From assembly GCA_905250025.1 (NCBI GenBank), contig CAJNOJ010000192.1, positions 62,001 to 126,000 of the forward strand: DNA of 64,000 nt, in the 5' to 3' direction. Positions within the stretch are counted from its first letter, which is position 1. Each line of letters starts with the position of its first letter. A program made the translations under genes and the position numbers. The notes under the pieces were generated by a model. That model was given only the letters and a program-made list of their open reading frames with translations. It was not told the origin of the DNA and searched no databases. Source of the DNA: Adineta ricciae (Eukaryota > Rotifera > Eurotatoria > Adinetida > Adinetidae). Shown here piece by piece: positions 23,297 to 35,174 of the stretch.

Positions 23297-25091
23297 TTTG
23301 AGTTTTTGAAATTTTCGAAATGTTCGAATAGAATTTTCTCTTTCATTTTCGTTTCTTCTGTTAAGATGTGTCCCCTCATTTGATGCATTACGAAAATTTC
23401 ATTGGTTTTTAAAATACCATTCACAAGAACCAAAGAATGAATTGAATTATGTGATGTGATTGATTGATTTACGTTTTCGGTTCGTTTGTATCGAAATGGT
23501 TTATTGAAAACATAAGTAAATTGCTACTTTGAAGAATTTTCTTTCATCGATGTCTTTTCTTTTTTCACAAAGTGTTATGTACTTTGAGTGATCAAATTTA
23601 TTAATCAACAAAATTCAACAAGATAATGAATAATTTGAGTAATAGTAAGAAGACTTTCAACGATTGAAAAGAATGACCGAATGATTTCATTGAGAAAACA
23701 AAAACGAATGAATCATCGAATATACATTTAATAAGGTGCAGCTTTCCATGTTTCTGATTGACATGGATGTTTAAAAGAATCAGAATAATTATAATAATGT
23801 AAGGTTTCAAGGTAGATTCCCTTCTAAATTGTGCAATTCTACAGTGATTACTTTAAGTTCATCTGAGAATTGCTCTATATTTCTGTACAGATAAATTCAT
23901 CTATTGGGCTGATAAAGAGGTGAACATTGAGATAGTTTTATTCTTGCCTCGACATAATCACTTGCCAACTGCGTTTGTTTGGTCTTGATTTTTAATAACT
24001 AGAACAAAAAAAACAAACAAAAGATTCGATTAATTGAATACTGAATGACAAAAAAAGACCGGTTATACTAAATGAATCAAGTTCTTTTCAATGGTAGACT
24101 TCATACGTTTTCTATTGTCATGTCAAGAACCTCAGCTAAAGTCTCTTTATTTTCCGTCCTCACTATTCGGTTATATATGCTTCATCTATTTCAATTTGGG
24201 CGATCTTTTCTTGAATTGTCTGATGTCCGTCAGAATAATATCTGTCATACGTGCGATTCTTCGTCTGACATGTCCGCCACTGTTTCGAACGCCATCTTGA
24301 GGGTGCATAGAGACGTGAAAACAAAGTCATTTTGATTAATGTTCGATAGATATTTGACTAATTGGGCGAATTCGAACTGTTGGTTAGCACACAAACGTAG
24401 ACCGATCTCATATTCCGTATCGATGGAAATACTACAATATTATTAAGTACTTTCTACTTTTCGCTAGTAAAAGCACATGTACCGATCTCAGTAATATCAT
24501 TTGACTTCTTAATGTATTGGACAATACAATTTCTTTTGCGTTCTGTTACTTTTAGTCTAATTTATCCATGTACTCGTATCGATATTCGTTCACTTTATTA
24601 ATACGGTGGATAGAACAATGAAAAAGCTTTAAAATTTGCGATAAATCTAAACATAATAATTACTGTTCAGATAAATTTCACCTCAAAATTTCATAATTCA
24701 CTAACTATGTTCATCGTTTGATAAATCTGATAAGTAATTCGTTATATCTCTATTACAAACGTTGATATAGATGTATTCAATCATTCATTTCTGACATACT
24801 GACTCATAAGAACAACGTGTGATTCATCCGTTTACAATGAATTATTTTTAAATAGAATAAAAAATCAAATATGGAATAAATAAACCACACTAATTTGATT
24901 GTTTTCTTAATTTTCAAATGAATTGAACTATTTCATCGATGTAATCCATTTTTCTTTCCTTTGTCAACGTATTGCCTCTCATAAAATATTTATGATTCGT
25001 TCGTATTGGTTGAAAAATCACCATTGAATATGTAAGAAGAAATAGCAGATACAAGTATCCACGTTGAAAAGTTTCTTTTCTTTTGAAAAAC
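23297..25091. other. Divergent intergenic region
   Basis: About 1.8 kb of AT-rich DNA between the minus-strand IQ gene and the plus-strand methyltransferase. Overlapping frames at 24072-24335 have no recognisable features. No repeat or RNA gene was seen. Confidence 0.4.
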
Positions 25092-25939
25092 ATGTCGAAA
25101 AAGAAGGAAAGTTCGGAATTACCTCTACGCATGGAAGGTGAACGTGAAGATGTTCAAGAAAGACAAACAATAACAAAAGATTATTATTCATCACGACCAA
25201 AAACATTTGATACAATGCTAGGCGGATATACACAAGTGCATGATCCAGATATTCAAGAGTCCAGTCAATTGATACAAACGTTAATGAAAGTTTGTTTACA
25301 AAATAAAATATTGTTCTTTCTTATCTCGATGATTTTCTTCTCATATTTTAGCAATTTAGTGGTAAATTGGGCTCGTCCTATTGTCTCGAATTAGGTTGCG
25401 GCATTGGCCGTGTAACAAAATCGTTACTATCTCGTTATTTTGATCATATTGACATCAATGATTTATTAGAAGAATATTGTCAACAAACACGAGCTTTGTT
25501 TGAAGAGAATGATGAAAAAGACAAAATCGGTCAAGCATTTGTTGGTTCAATTGGTAATTTACAATTGGAGAACTTTCCAAAATACGATGTTATTTGGGCA
25601 CAGTGTAATATCAAGAAATTGATTTGATAAATAAAAACAAAGTATTTTCTTTTAGGGGTCCTTGGCTATCTGAATGGTGATGATCTGGTTCAACTTTTAC
25701 GAAAACTCAAATCAACATTAAAAAAGAATGGTTTAATTGTAATCAAAGACAATTGTGTTGCCAACGGACAAGAACCCGAATTTGATCCTGATGATCAATA
25801 TTACGTTCGAACTGGTGAACAATTTTACGATATTGCTCATCGAGCTGGTTTGACTGTGATCAAAGATCAGCGATCAAAATTAAAGCAAATCGTTCGGGAA
25901 CTTCTTCCAATCAGAATTTTTGTTCTTGCTGTTAAATAA
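25092..25939 (+). CDS. NTMT1: N-terminal Xaa-Pro-Lys N-methyltransferase (NTMT1-like)
   Basis: Three exons: 25092-25289, 25352-25604 and 25656-25939, with phases 0 and 1. The enzyme uses S-adenosylmethionine to methylate the alpha-amino group of proteins starting with an X-Pro-Lys type motif after Met removal. Visible features: an N-terminal helix region with ITKDYYSSRPKTFDTMLGGY; SAM motif I LELGCGIGRVTKSLL; an acidic residue after it (HIDINDLLEEY); IWAQWVLGYL spanning the second splice junction; and LIVIKDNCV near the active site. The length (about 245 residues) fits the family. The start was chosen because earlier in-frame sequence is not conserved in type. It is the first of three co-oriented housekeeping-like genes (methyltransferase, ethanolamine kinase, 6PGL). 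Confidence 0.9.
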
Positions 25940-26256
25940 CCTTGACAATAAACGAAAGATATTATCATTACTAATATCACAAGAATATCTCTTTGTTTCA
26001 CTTCTGAGCAGAATCTCTCATCTCTTTCTGATTGAAGATAAGTTTATACTTAAACTTCACCCTGGAGGTGCATATTTTTTTCTCATATTGATAAGAAAAA
26101 ACGAGGGAGAGGGAGAGAGAGTATATAAGGTAATATAATCGAATAAAAACACATAAATATCATTCGTATTTATTGCACGTAAATATCAAATAGAAGAGGA
26201 AAAACTTGTGAAGCATATCATTGATTGTTATCAACATATTCATTTCTTTTTTCAAG

Positions 26257-27282
26257 ATGACTATGCAACCCATTGTGGAAAATCGAACTTTAACTTTATC
26301 GAACATCTCCAATGAAATCTATGAAATTATACCAATTATTCGACCGGATTGGAACGCTTCGAATACGCGTCTAGTTACATTTACTGAAGGTATCACCAAT
26401 TCGATTTTAGGTCTTTTCAATACTCGCACACCGGATGACGAATCTGATGCATTAGTCATCAAATTATTCGGTGAACACACCGAATTATTCATTGATCGCA
26501 ATGCAGAAATTCATGCAATGATGAAATTATCGGAGAATAAAGTTTTATCTCAACGTGTCCTAATCCAATTTAAGAATGGACTTATCTATGAATTTGCAGC
26601 TGGAAAAGCATGTTCGAAACAAGAGGTACGAGATGAACATATTTCCAAATTGATCGCCGCTAAACTCGCACAATTTCACAATGTGCCTTTGAAAGAAACA
26701 AATGAAAAACCGTATGTTATCACGCTGATACACAAATTTATTCAATTGATTGACGAACATCAAATTATCGATATCTCTCAGATCAAATCTGACGTGAAAA
26801 TAATCGAACAAGTGATTCTTCCTGATTTAGTACCGAATCCTCAAATAGGTCAAGATCTTGTTTTTTGTCATAATGATTTATTAATTAAAAATATCGTTTA
26901 TGATAAGAAAACTGATACAGTATCATTCATCGATTTTGAATACACACATATGAATTACGCATTATTTGATATTGCGAATCATTTTGTGGAATATGCTGGT
27001 GTTGATGATGCGGATTTTAATTTATATCCAACACGTGATGAGCAGAAACGATGGTTAAAAACTTATTTTCAGACACGTGGAGTGTCGGAACAAACTATTG
27101 ATGATAAATTATGTCATCTAGTCGATCAATTCTCTGCACTTGCGCATCTTCTGTGGGGACTTTGGTCTTTAGTTCAATCGCGGGTTTCATTATTAGATTT
27201 TGATTATACTGGTTACGGGAAATTGAGATTAGATTGTTATCAAAATCTAAGAAAAATTCTTTTTGAAAATGTAAAACAGTGA
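26257..27282 (+). CDS. ETNK: Ethanolamine kinase
   Basis: Single exon, about 341 residues from the ATG at 26257 (MTMQPIVENR); an upstream in-frame ATG at 26221 adds a hydrophobic stretch that looks spurious. It phosphorylates ethanolamine with ATP, the first step of the CDP-ethanolamine (Kennedy) route to phosphatidylethanolamine. Family motifs: TEGITNSILGLF (substrate/ATP loop), ALVIKLFGEHTELFIDR (the Lys-containing strand), the catalytic CHNDLLIKNIVYD (Brenner-type HxDxxxxN) and FIDFEYTHMNYALFDIANHF (metal-binding Asp). Choline kinase is the closest alternative. The HNDL...N and YNYxxFDIaNHF-like context is shared by both, so the ethanolamine preference is inferred mainly from overall pattern. 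Confidence 0.88.
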   Translation: MTMQPIVENRTLTLSNISNEIYEIIPIIRPDWNASNTRLVTFTEGITNSILGLFNTRTPDDESDALVIKLFGEHTELFIDRNAEIHAMMKLSENKVLSQRVLIQFKNGLIYEFAAGKACSKQEVRDEHISKLIAAKLAQFHNVPLKETNEKPYVITLIHKFIQLIDEHQIIDISQIKSDVKIIEQVILPDLVPNPQIGQDLVFCHNDLLIKNIVYDKKTDTVSFIDFEYTHMNYALFDIANHFVEYAGVDDADFNLYPTRDEQKRWLKTYFQTRGVSEQTIDDKLCHLVDQFSALAHLLWGLWSLVQSRVSLLDFDYTGYGKLRLDCYQNLRKILFENVKQ

Positions 27283-27467
27283 ATTATGTAGCTGAATAAA
27301 TAAATAAACATCTTTTCATGAACTATTTTTATTAGGGAAATATCGTATGTTTTAGATAAATGACTTTTGAACAAATATTTTTATTTATTCTTATAATTCT
27401 TCTGAAGATTTCTGTGAAAGTATGTTTGAAAAAGATTTGTTGATAAATTGTAGATTTTTAGAAAGAA

Positions 27468-28226
27468 ATGTCATCATCAAATATCAATATAATTGACGAT
27501 AATGAAATTTTATCTGAAAAACTCGGTTTTCAACTTGAGAAAATTGTTTTACAATTAATAAATACGAAACAATTAATCACAATTGGTTTATCCGGTGGAT
27601 CATTGATTGATTTATTAGCAACAAATCTTCCTCGGTTACAATTACCATGGGCTCGTCTTCGATTCTTTTTCGTTGATGAACGATTCGTTCCATTTACATC
27701 CAACGATTCAACGTATGCAAGTTATCAAGCAAAACTATTTCGCAAGTTACCATTAACTGAAAAAAATGTTATTAAAATCGATCCAGATGCAACATCTGTC
27801 GAACAATGTGCACAAGATTACGAAAATAAACTATTAGAAACATTGAACGAAGATGACAAAGTAGTGTTCTTCAACTTCTTCGTTGAGACAAAAGAAATGG
27901 AATTTTACTTTTAGTCATTTGATATTCTATTACTTGGTATGGGACCTGATGGACATACGGCAAGTCTTTTTCCTGATCATCCAGGTTTGAAAATTGAACA
28001 AGGTTTGGTCATATCGATTAAGGATTCGCCAAAACCGCCACCGGAACGTGTGACATTAACATTGAATACGATAAATCAAGCAAAATACAAGATTGTTGTC
28101 GCGACGGGTGAAAGTAAATCAACAATTGTGAAAGAAGTTTTACAAGATAAAAGTACGAAATATCCAATTGGTCAAGTCAAAGATCTCATTTGGTATTTGG
28201 ATAAAGCCGCTGGATCAAAATTATAA
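27468..28226 (+). CDS. PGLS: 6-phosphogluconolactonase
   Basis: Exon 1 is 27468-27860, the intron 27861-27914 (GTAGTG...TTTAG) and exon 2 27915-28226, about 234 residues. It hydrolyses 6-phosphogluconolactone to 6-phosphogluconate in the oxidative pentose phosphate pathway, in the cytosol. Diagnostic motifs are IGLSGGSLIDLL, RFFFVDERFVP and LLGMGPDGHTASLFPDHP, with the C-terminal ATGESKSTIVKEVL helix. The length and motif order match animal PGLS, distinguishing it from the related glucosamine-6-phosphate deaminases. No anomaly. Confidence 0.95.
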
Positions 28227-28420
28227 AGAAACAACATCGAAAGTTTAATTTAAAAAAGCCTTTATGCACGTTTCATTTCCCTTTTTTTGTTCTAAAAGCA
28301 TTTTTCTCTATCATGCGCAACAGATTAAATAAACATATGTGATTATCAAAATCGGAAAAGAGCAAGTAATAATAAATTATGTTCGTAGAAGGGTGAGGAT
28401 GTGGTCTTCAACTAAAATAC

Positions 28421-28614
28421 AATGATGTAAAGATCAACATGGTTTATGTCTTCAAGGTGAATGTACAACTGCGGGATGCAAAGCAGAGCATCGCACTATT
28501 ATCGTACCTGTCGGATTTACAAAATTTGATCTGGCAGATGTTAATGAAGAAATACCTCATTGTCCCATATGTAAGAAAAACGTCAACTCGATCAAAGATA
28601 ACTACCAAGGATAA
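28421..28614 (+). pseudogene. Cys-rich zinc-ribbon-like gene remnant
   Basis: One frame reads CKDQHGLCLQGECTTAGC and later VGFTKFDLADVNEEIPHCPI before CKK and a TAA at about 28612. The spaced CxxxxxxC and CPxC pairs suggest a zinc-binding segment. Similar small Cys-rich segments occur in multi-copy eukaryotic and rotifer proteins (recollection, not searched). No start codon or upstream exon was found, and downstream sequence is non-coding in this frame. It is therefore probably a fragment. Confidence 0.4.
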
Positions 28615-28841
28615 ATAAAAACTCTAAGTAAACTGCAATAGATAGGTCAGTTTTGACACTTTTTCATTATATTCGATTCGTTAGTCTGGTTGTTTTAATT
28701 TAGTTAACATCACAGATATCAGGTCAAAACATGATCGTCCTAGAGACAATGTTGCCATTGAATACTTCGATCAACCATATAAGTTCTGCTGTCTATGAAA
28801 TTCTCATACTTGTAGAATTAATCATTCTTTTGGTTAAAGAG

Positions 28842-29485
28842 AATGGAATAAGAATACGCACAAGTACACTGATCAAACTCATTCATCAACGAATTGTCTT
28901 TATACAATTCAACAAACCAATCAAAACTGGCATCGATATTGGTTTAGTCTGTCTGCCGGATGGTATCATAAAAAACTTCTCGAACAAATCAATCGGTTTG
29001 GAAAACCGAATATCAGAGCCATTTACTTACGAATAACAATTGGTGAACGAGAAAGTATAGCACCAAGTCATACTTATGTCATCGAAGTTTGGCCTCCAGG
29101 ACATTTCAGTCTGATACACAACCATAGCAATGTATACGCATTTATTCGAGTGCTTTACAGGTAGATTTTAGTTCGTCTTTACCCAACGTTGAGTTTCAAT
29201 GCACATCAATGTGAACCACTCGAACAGATTTGTCGTGAAGGAACAGATACATGGTTATTACCGAATTTAAATCAAATACATTAATTAAAATATGTTGATC
29301 CATATGGGACTTCTTGTATCACGATTCAATGTTATGCTTATGGATCTGGAGATGAAAGACATTATGAATACTTTGATTATATAGCCAATGATAAGGAAAG
29401 CATAGGTCATTTCATTTCAAATTCGGATGCTAATTTTGGTCAATTTCGAGAAATTATGAAACAAGAACGTCAAATATTACTCTAA
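28842..29485 (+). pseudogene. Cysteine dioxygenase-like (cupin) pseudogene
   Basis: A single frame runs about 210 codons but is broken by TAG at 29162-29164 and TAA at 29282-29284. Before the first stop it shows the cupin signature of cysteine dioxygenase-like proteins: YVIEVWPPGHFSLIHNHSN (the metal-binding HxH within a GHxSxxHNH context), then YAFIRVLY. After it comes RLYPTLSFNAHQCEPLEQIC, and after the second stop YGTSCITIQCYAYGSGDERH. Both stops could arise by single-base changes (for example CAA to TAA at the second). Metal and substrate residues are otherwise in place, so inactivation looks recent. In the family the reaction is thiol dioxygenation. There is no clear start upstream of 28842. 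Confidence 0.65.
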
Positions 29486-29813
29486 TTGGCTTATTTTGTC
29501 TTAAAAACAAACACAACGATGTTTTATTTTATCTTACGAAACCTTTCTAACAAAAATTTCAATAAAGACTCCTTCGTTTAACTCATTTAAGTAATTGAAA
29601 ATAAAAATAGTCGATATACTCGTTAGTTTACACATCTATTCGAAGTTATTTTTCAGCAAAGTGCACGTGTAACATGCGAAAAATCAGATAAATTTTCTCC
29701 TTGGGAGGATACTCGATCGAGATTGGTGATTTGAATTCGATTCTATTGAGTGCTTGCAATAAATGTCCGACTTCGATATCAGAAGATGTCGTCCAGCTTC
29801 AACTATTGATTAT

Positions 29814-30370
29814 CTATACAAAATATGAGATTAGAAAAATAATAAATCCACCAACACCAATAATAAATGCAGAATCGCACACGTGTGGACTAGTTGCCTC
29901 AGTTGTCATAATCCCAACATAAGTAGAAGACATTTTCTGTTTTCGATTGATGAGTTTCGTTTTTTGTTGTCAATAAAGGTAATACAAGGGAAAAGAAATG
30001 TAGAACTTTTTTCGTATAATTGACTTTAAAAAGACTCGAATGATTGGTGATGACATCACCATGTTCATCTATTTGATAATAATGTCGACAAAGTAATCCA
30101 GCACAATATACAATCGTAACAACTAAAATCGCCAATCTTTCTAAAGAATTGGACTAAAAGTACCGGTTAGAATAGCTAGAATTAGAAGAAGACATATCAT
30201 TGCCAATAGAAATATACGAAGTCACATGTTAATGTCCATTTTTCTGAGTAATCACCAGCTGATTCACCTTCGCGAATATAACAAATCGTTTTCTCAGAAT
30301 TTGCATTGTTTGGTTCGTTAATAACTACTGATGAAATTTCATCATCTTCTGTTGACTGATTTGCTTTTGA
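29814..30370 (-). pseudogene. Four-TM protein gene remnant (copy A)
   Basis: The minus strand carries an acidic N-terminal part (STEDDEISSVVINEPNN), hydrophobic spans (LAILVVTIVYCAGLLC), a soluble loop (YYQIDEHGDVITNHSSLFKV), a further span and a C-terminal segment (TEATSPHVCDSAFIIGVGGF). These lie in different frames, with stops between blocks that normal introns do not explain. The C-terminal segment is clearly homologous to copy B (33081-33371), and the loop to copy C (41393-41587). The family is unknown but recurs three times in this window. A functional gene with unusual introns remains possible. Confidence 0.5.
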
Positions 30371-30479
30371 TTTGAAAATAACGTGTAAGATAAACTATGC
30401 TCAAGTAACAATACTAATATTCGTACAGATGAGCGAGCTATGCAATTGATTTTAATCGCATCCATGGCCTATGAATACG

Positions 30480-31023
30480 AAAATGGTGTTTCTATCGATT
30501 AATATCGTTTAATTATCAGTTATAGAGAATAATTCGTTAAACACGTGCGTTGAAACTCTTAAGTTCTGTTGGTTGATATTACCTGCACAATTTTAGTCGT
30601 TGGAAAAGAAAGGAAGAAACAAAAACTTATCAAAACGCACGTAAATATTACAGATTTTAATATTTGAAGGTAATATTCATTATCTATCGAACTGTATGAC
30701 AAATAGAGAGAGAAAACTTCAGAAATAGTACAAACAAGATTTCTTATTATACTCAAAAAATGAATAAACTATCATAGTTGGTTAACATGATTTTTCATTC
30801 TATAATCTCCGAAAGAAAACTTCGAAAACGAGCTATTTGTGAATATTGATAATTCCTGTGTTTTTTTTTCATACACATAAAATACACGAACTCAGGAATC
30901 GAATAAATAAGCAAAGATAGAAAGTAAAATATAAAGTAAAATGACGAATGAAGTGCATTTTGTTCCTCGTGATATCAGTATATTATCTTTGATATCTTTC
31001 TCATAAGAATATCATATTATCTA
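30480..31023. other. Intergenic region upstream of purple acid phosphatase
   Basis: AT-rich; likely holds the phosphatase promoter. No element was recognised. Confidence 0.35.
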
Positions 31024-32794
31024 ATGGTGTATCGTTGGTGTATTCTTTTTGTTTTATTGTTCAGTGTTATTCGAAGTGATTATCATCGACCTTTTCATAA
31101 ATATCGTTCATTAGAAGATAGACCAAGTCCGTACGGATGTAATCGAACAAAAGGTATTTCATTACGATCATCTAGAAGAGATATTAACGATTTATATGTT
31201 TCATCAACACTTTATGTGAGTGACGAAGAAATTACTGTGACATGGAATGAAACGTTGATATATTGTACAGATGATTATATTGGCATTTATTTTATTGAAA
31301 TTCCTCTATTCACAGGTAAATTCGATAGATTTCATTGTTAGTTGTGAATTTCATTCTTTCTCAGGCGCTTGTGCTTATTATGATTATGAATTTATACAAG
31401 TCAATCAAACAAAGATGTCTTGGAAAATGATCAATTTACGTCGTCCACTTGAATTTCGTTATTATTCACGAGAAAATCATTGTTCTGGTAATTATAGTCT
31501 AATCGCCAGATCTCCGACTGTTGAACCTATGAATTACAATGCACCCGAGCAAATTCATTTAGCTTATGGTGATAGAATTGATCAAATTTTTATCTCATTT
31601 GTTACAAATTCAACAAATGTAGTACCACAATGTCAATATGGATTCGATCCTTCTTCACTTCAATGGAACGTACGAGGAACAACGATTACCTATCGAGCAT
31701 CAGATATGTGTGAAGGACCAGCGAATACAACTGGACCACAAGCATTTATCGATCCTGGTTATATGCATACAATGCTTTTACAAGATCTTCGTCCATCAAC
31801 AATTTATTACTATCGTGTCGGAAGTGATGAACATGGTTGGTCTTCGATACGATCGTTTACAAATCGTCCAACAGATATAAATACACAAGTGAATCTAATC
31901 GCTTTTGGTGATATGGGTGTTTCACCCGTGTATCCCGGCGCGAAATCGACAATGGATCGTGTTCGTGCACGAGTATTAACTGATGATGTAACATGTATTT
32001 TGCATATCGGTGATATTAGTTATGCGAGAGGCATCGCTGCACTTTGGGATGCATTTATGACGCAAATTGAACCAATGGCTTCTCGTGTACCTTATATGGT
32101 TGGCATTGGTAATCATGAATATGATCATGTGACAGGAGGTGACAAAGATCCTAGTGGTGCACCAGGACCTGGTGGATTTCGACCAGAATGGGGCAATTAT
32201 GGATATGATTCAGGTGGTGAATGTGCTGTGCCAATGGTACATCGTTTTCATTCGCCATCAAATGGTAATGGATTGTTTTGGTATAGTTTTGAAATTGGTC
32301 CAATTCATGTTGTTTATTATTCAACTGAACATGATTTTCTTCCTTCATCAGCACAATATGACTGGATCGAAAAAGATCTTGGATCAGTAAATCGTACACG
32401 TACACCTTGGTTGATTGTTGGTTCACATCGACCAATGTATACCACAGTCGTCCGTGATATTGGTAATAAAATCACAGAAATGTTACATCTTTCTTTAGAA
32501 CCAATGTTTTACAAATATCGTGTTGATCTTAATCTTTTCGCACATATTCATTCATATGAACGATCATGTCCAATGTATCTCGAACGATGTGTTGATGATG
32601 GTGTTACACATGTATTAATTGGAATGGCAGGACATAATTTAGATTTCGATACGTATACAGGTGCAAAATGGAGTGTCTATCATGATCAACAATTTGGTTA
32701 CACACAGATTGTGGCGAACCGAAGTCATTTACATTTTATATATCGTCGTAATGTTGATGATTTGATAGGAGATGAGTTTACGCTTATGAAATAA
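31024..32794 (+). CDS. Secreted purple acid phosphatase (metallophosphoesterase)
   Basis: Exon 1 is 31024-31315, the intron 31316-31364 and exon 2 31365-32794, about 573 residues. A signal peptide (MVYRWCILFVLLFSVIRS) precedes an N-terminal fibronectin-like domain and the catalytic domain. The binuclear metal motifs appear in order: FGDMGV, HIGDISYARG, VGIGNHEYDH, VGSHRPMY and FAHIHSYERSCPM. These enzymes hydrolyse phosphomonoesters, often extracellularly or in lysosome-like compartments, with an Fe-Zn/Mn/Fe centre. The length and the G-rich loop (GAPGPGGFRPEWGNYGYDSGGECA) resemble the large plant/protist-type PAP form; animals also carry an ACP7-like large form. The conserved Gly before the last HxH is Ala. 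Several N-glycosylation sequons are present. Confidence 0.93.
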
Positions 32795-33080
32795 TCTTTT
32801 TGTTTTTGTAACAAATATAATAATATCCTCTGGCTAGTTAGTTGACAAGACATAACGAATTACTAGAACTTATATCCAGCCTGACGAGTACTATAGACGC
32901 ATCGTTAGTTTGTGGATACACACGATCAGAAGCTTTACCCAAGAAAGAAAATAGTCAGCCAGTCAAATTATTTCATTTGAGTCGCAAATGTTTTTGTTAC
33001 TCCGAATAAAAAATTCCATGTAAAAAATTTCATCGTCCTCTAAAACACGTCAATCCTTGTTTGGGGGAAATATTTGAGTT

Positions 33081-33371
33081 TCATCTTATACAAAAAAGTA
33101 AGACGAAAAAGATTATCAAACCACCAACATCATGAATAAATGCTGAATTACATGTATGTGGACTGGTCGCCTCAGCCACCATCATCAATATTGGTAAAAT
33201 CAGTAGTGTAATCCATATTTGGAGATAATTTCGAAATGTAAATGAAAATATCGATGTAATGAAAACTGCTGAGATGAACACACAAGCTGAGCTTTCAAAT
33301 GATCGTTTATATCTTGTTCGCTTGAAACAACCTCTAGTTTTATGTCGATGTTTACCAAAATAAATTTCCAT
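33081..33371 (-). pseudogene. Four-TM protein gene remnant (copy B, C-terminal part)
   Basis: Open frame of 96 codons from an ATG at 33369-33371. It contains two hydrophobic spans and ends in MMVAEATSPHTCNSAFIHDV followed by a hydrophobic tail, homologous to the C-terminus of copy A (29814-30370). The N-terminal half seen in copies A and C is missing here. Probably a truncated copy. Confidence 0.5.
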
Positions 33372-33414
33372 AGGTTCAGTTCAATCATCACCAACTGTAT
33401 TCACAACCCAGGTC

Positions 33415-33515
33415 AACAAATCGTATGCTGGATCCGATCGGATGCGTCGAATTCCTGTAGTATCTGATAAAAACCTATATTGGATCCGATGGGATCCGAG
33501 TATGAGATTGTTCGA
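33415..33515. repeat. GGATCC-rich dispersed repeat (copy 1)
   Basis: Contains GGATCCGATCGGATGCG, then GGATCCGATGGGATCCGAG and a TTCGACCTGG end. The same layout occurs at 56281-56362 (GGATCCGACAGGATCCG, then TTCGACCTGG) and more loosely at 55655-55725. Confidence 0.55.
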
Positions 33516-33756
33516 CCTGGGGGACAAACTTTAAACAAAGTTGTAATTGATTTAAAGTTACCAAAGGATACAAATGATATTTCCTGCAGTCTATGTGCCA
33601 CTGTCCAGAGTCAAACGTTTAACTGATTTAATTATTTTGCGACATTTCGATTACAAAGTCTTACTTATTAAACCTAGTAAACCTCAAGTCGCCGAGATGC
33701 AAAGACTAGATAAACTCTACATCGAAACACAGATGCGCTTTTCAGAATGGTTTTAA
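33515..33756 (+). pseudogene. C-terminal helicase fragment, Pif1/Helitron-like
   Basis: Two frames abut with a one-base shift near 33573-33578. The first reads GGQTLNKVVIDLKLPKDTND. The second reads AVYVPLSRVKRLTDLIILRH and ends in PQVAEMQRLDKLYIETQMRF at the TAA near 33756. The VxLSRV motif after a QGxT-like stretch is typical of the last motifs of Pif1-like helicases, including those carried by Helitron transposons. Only this C-terminal part is present, directly abutting the GGATCC repeat, so it is transposon debris or a truncated host helicase copy. Confidence 0.55.
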
Positions 33757-34748
33757 CAAATTTTACAGAACATTTCAAATCTTCATTACTTGTCATCCAT
33801 TTTTCACATGTGATTTATTTGCATCTTTTGTAATTGAACAAATCTCTTGTATAATTCAAACTTTTTTCTATTCATTTATTGTTCGCAAATATAAGTACAA
33901 ATTTCTTTTCGAATTTTTCTGCAGATGTATTTTTTGTTTAGCTTTTCCAATTTGTATTTGTTTATATTCAATCAATACTCACTTGTTTTTACTTTTCTTT
34001 TGTGTAGTTGATCATTATATCGTTAGCGTATCTTTACTTCATAGAGAAATAAATAAATACAGTTTATATTAGAAAGTATTTTTCTTGACTGAAACAAAGA
34101 AAAACAAAATATCAAAATTGATAATATATTGTGATATTTTCAGTCGAGGGTAATGCGAGTCACCCTCAACGAGCGTTATTTATATATTTTTATCAGTAAG
34201 AACACATCTTTTGCCAAGTAGGGGTAACTGCGACGGTCTGCATTTGTAGTTTTTCTTTATCACTCTCTTTATTTATTGACACGATATCATACTAATATAT
34301 GGTGATTACATTCTTCGTGAGGTATTATAATAGTTTTTTTCTTTCTCTTTGTTTTCTTTTACCCATATGTGCGTGTTGCTTATTGTGTGTAGTCGTCATG
34401 GTATCTAGGTGCGAAGCATGATTCATCTGCTTTGTTTTTTTTCTTTTGTTGTGACTCTCTTTTGATTATTCGAATAAAGTCAGATTTGAACATTTAAAGT
34501 ATTTTTTATCCTTTTCACCATCATGCTCATAAGAACAATACAGACTAAAGAGTGCGGAAAACTAATTATATTTCTTTTTTCAAAAGATTACGCAGACAAA
34601 TAATAAAAAAACCGATTACAATCAAGCTAGAATTGTAAAATTAAAATTCGCTTGAAAAGTAGTGGTCTTTGTCCGGCAGGCCATCCGCAATGAATAAGCA
34701 GCTCTGTTAAAATTATCTTGCCGATAAATCGGACGTAGAAGAATCTGA

Positions 34749-35174
34749 TTATTGTCGTCCAGGTCCCAGGGCACCAGCAATAAGAATCGCGGCACCTATA
34801 AGAGCTATGCTAATAGCTATTGCTTTTATGATTATATCTTGAAGCCTTTTTCTTGTGTTCAGGTTTGAATTTTCTTCTGGTTCTTGTTCATTGTTAGTTT
34901 CTGAATTTGGATTATTGGAAACCGAATCTGCTCGAATGATCCCATCCAACAGCGCTATGTTCCTTTCCATAGAGAGTATGCTTCGTTGTGTCGAGTCTAT
35001 TGTATTATTAATTATACGCTGTCCAAGTTCGCGTACTTCTGCGTTATCTCTTTCGGGAAGAGAAGCATTAACCAATCGATCATTTATTCTTCCAATATAG
35101 CTTAAGGACTCGATACCATTCTGTGTAATTCCCTCTACTGAAAGGAGGGTTATGCGTCGAGCAGATACTACCAA
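34749..35174 (-). CDS. Open segment with C-terminal transmembrane span, inside TIR element
   Basis: About 141 codons, but with no ATG at its 5' end: the frame opens after a TTTGGTAG that could be a splice acceptor, so this looks like a 3' exon. It encodes a helical, polar part (AEVRELGQRIINNTIDSTQR), an Asn/Glu-rich linker and one C-terminal hydrophobic span (IAISIALIGAAILIAGAL). Such a layout fits a tail-anchored or single-pass membrane protein. The family is unknown. The stretch CCTTTCAGTAGAGGG in its 5' part recurs elsewhere in the region. Confidence 0.4.
   Translation of the reverse strand: MVVSARRITLLSVEGITQNGIESLSYIGRINDRLVNASLPERDNAEVRELGQRIINNTIDSTQRSILSMERNIALLDGIIRADSVSNNPNSETNNEQEPEENSNLNTRKRLQDIIIKAIAISIALIGAAILIAGALGPGRQ

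Noticed and set aside
24072-24335. Plus-strand 87-codon frame
   Set aside because: Overlapping frames on both strands, no family features, no splice continuation.
29160-29170. Tiny GT-AG pair that would remove the TAG in the cupin pseudogene
   Set aside because: About 11 bp, impossible as an intron, so the TAG is treated as a real nonsense codon.
34749-35174. Complete gene starting at 35174
   Set aside because: The first codon is TTG, not ATG, and the frame opens behind an AG. Kept only as an open segment or 3' exon.
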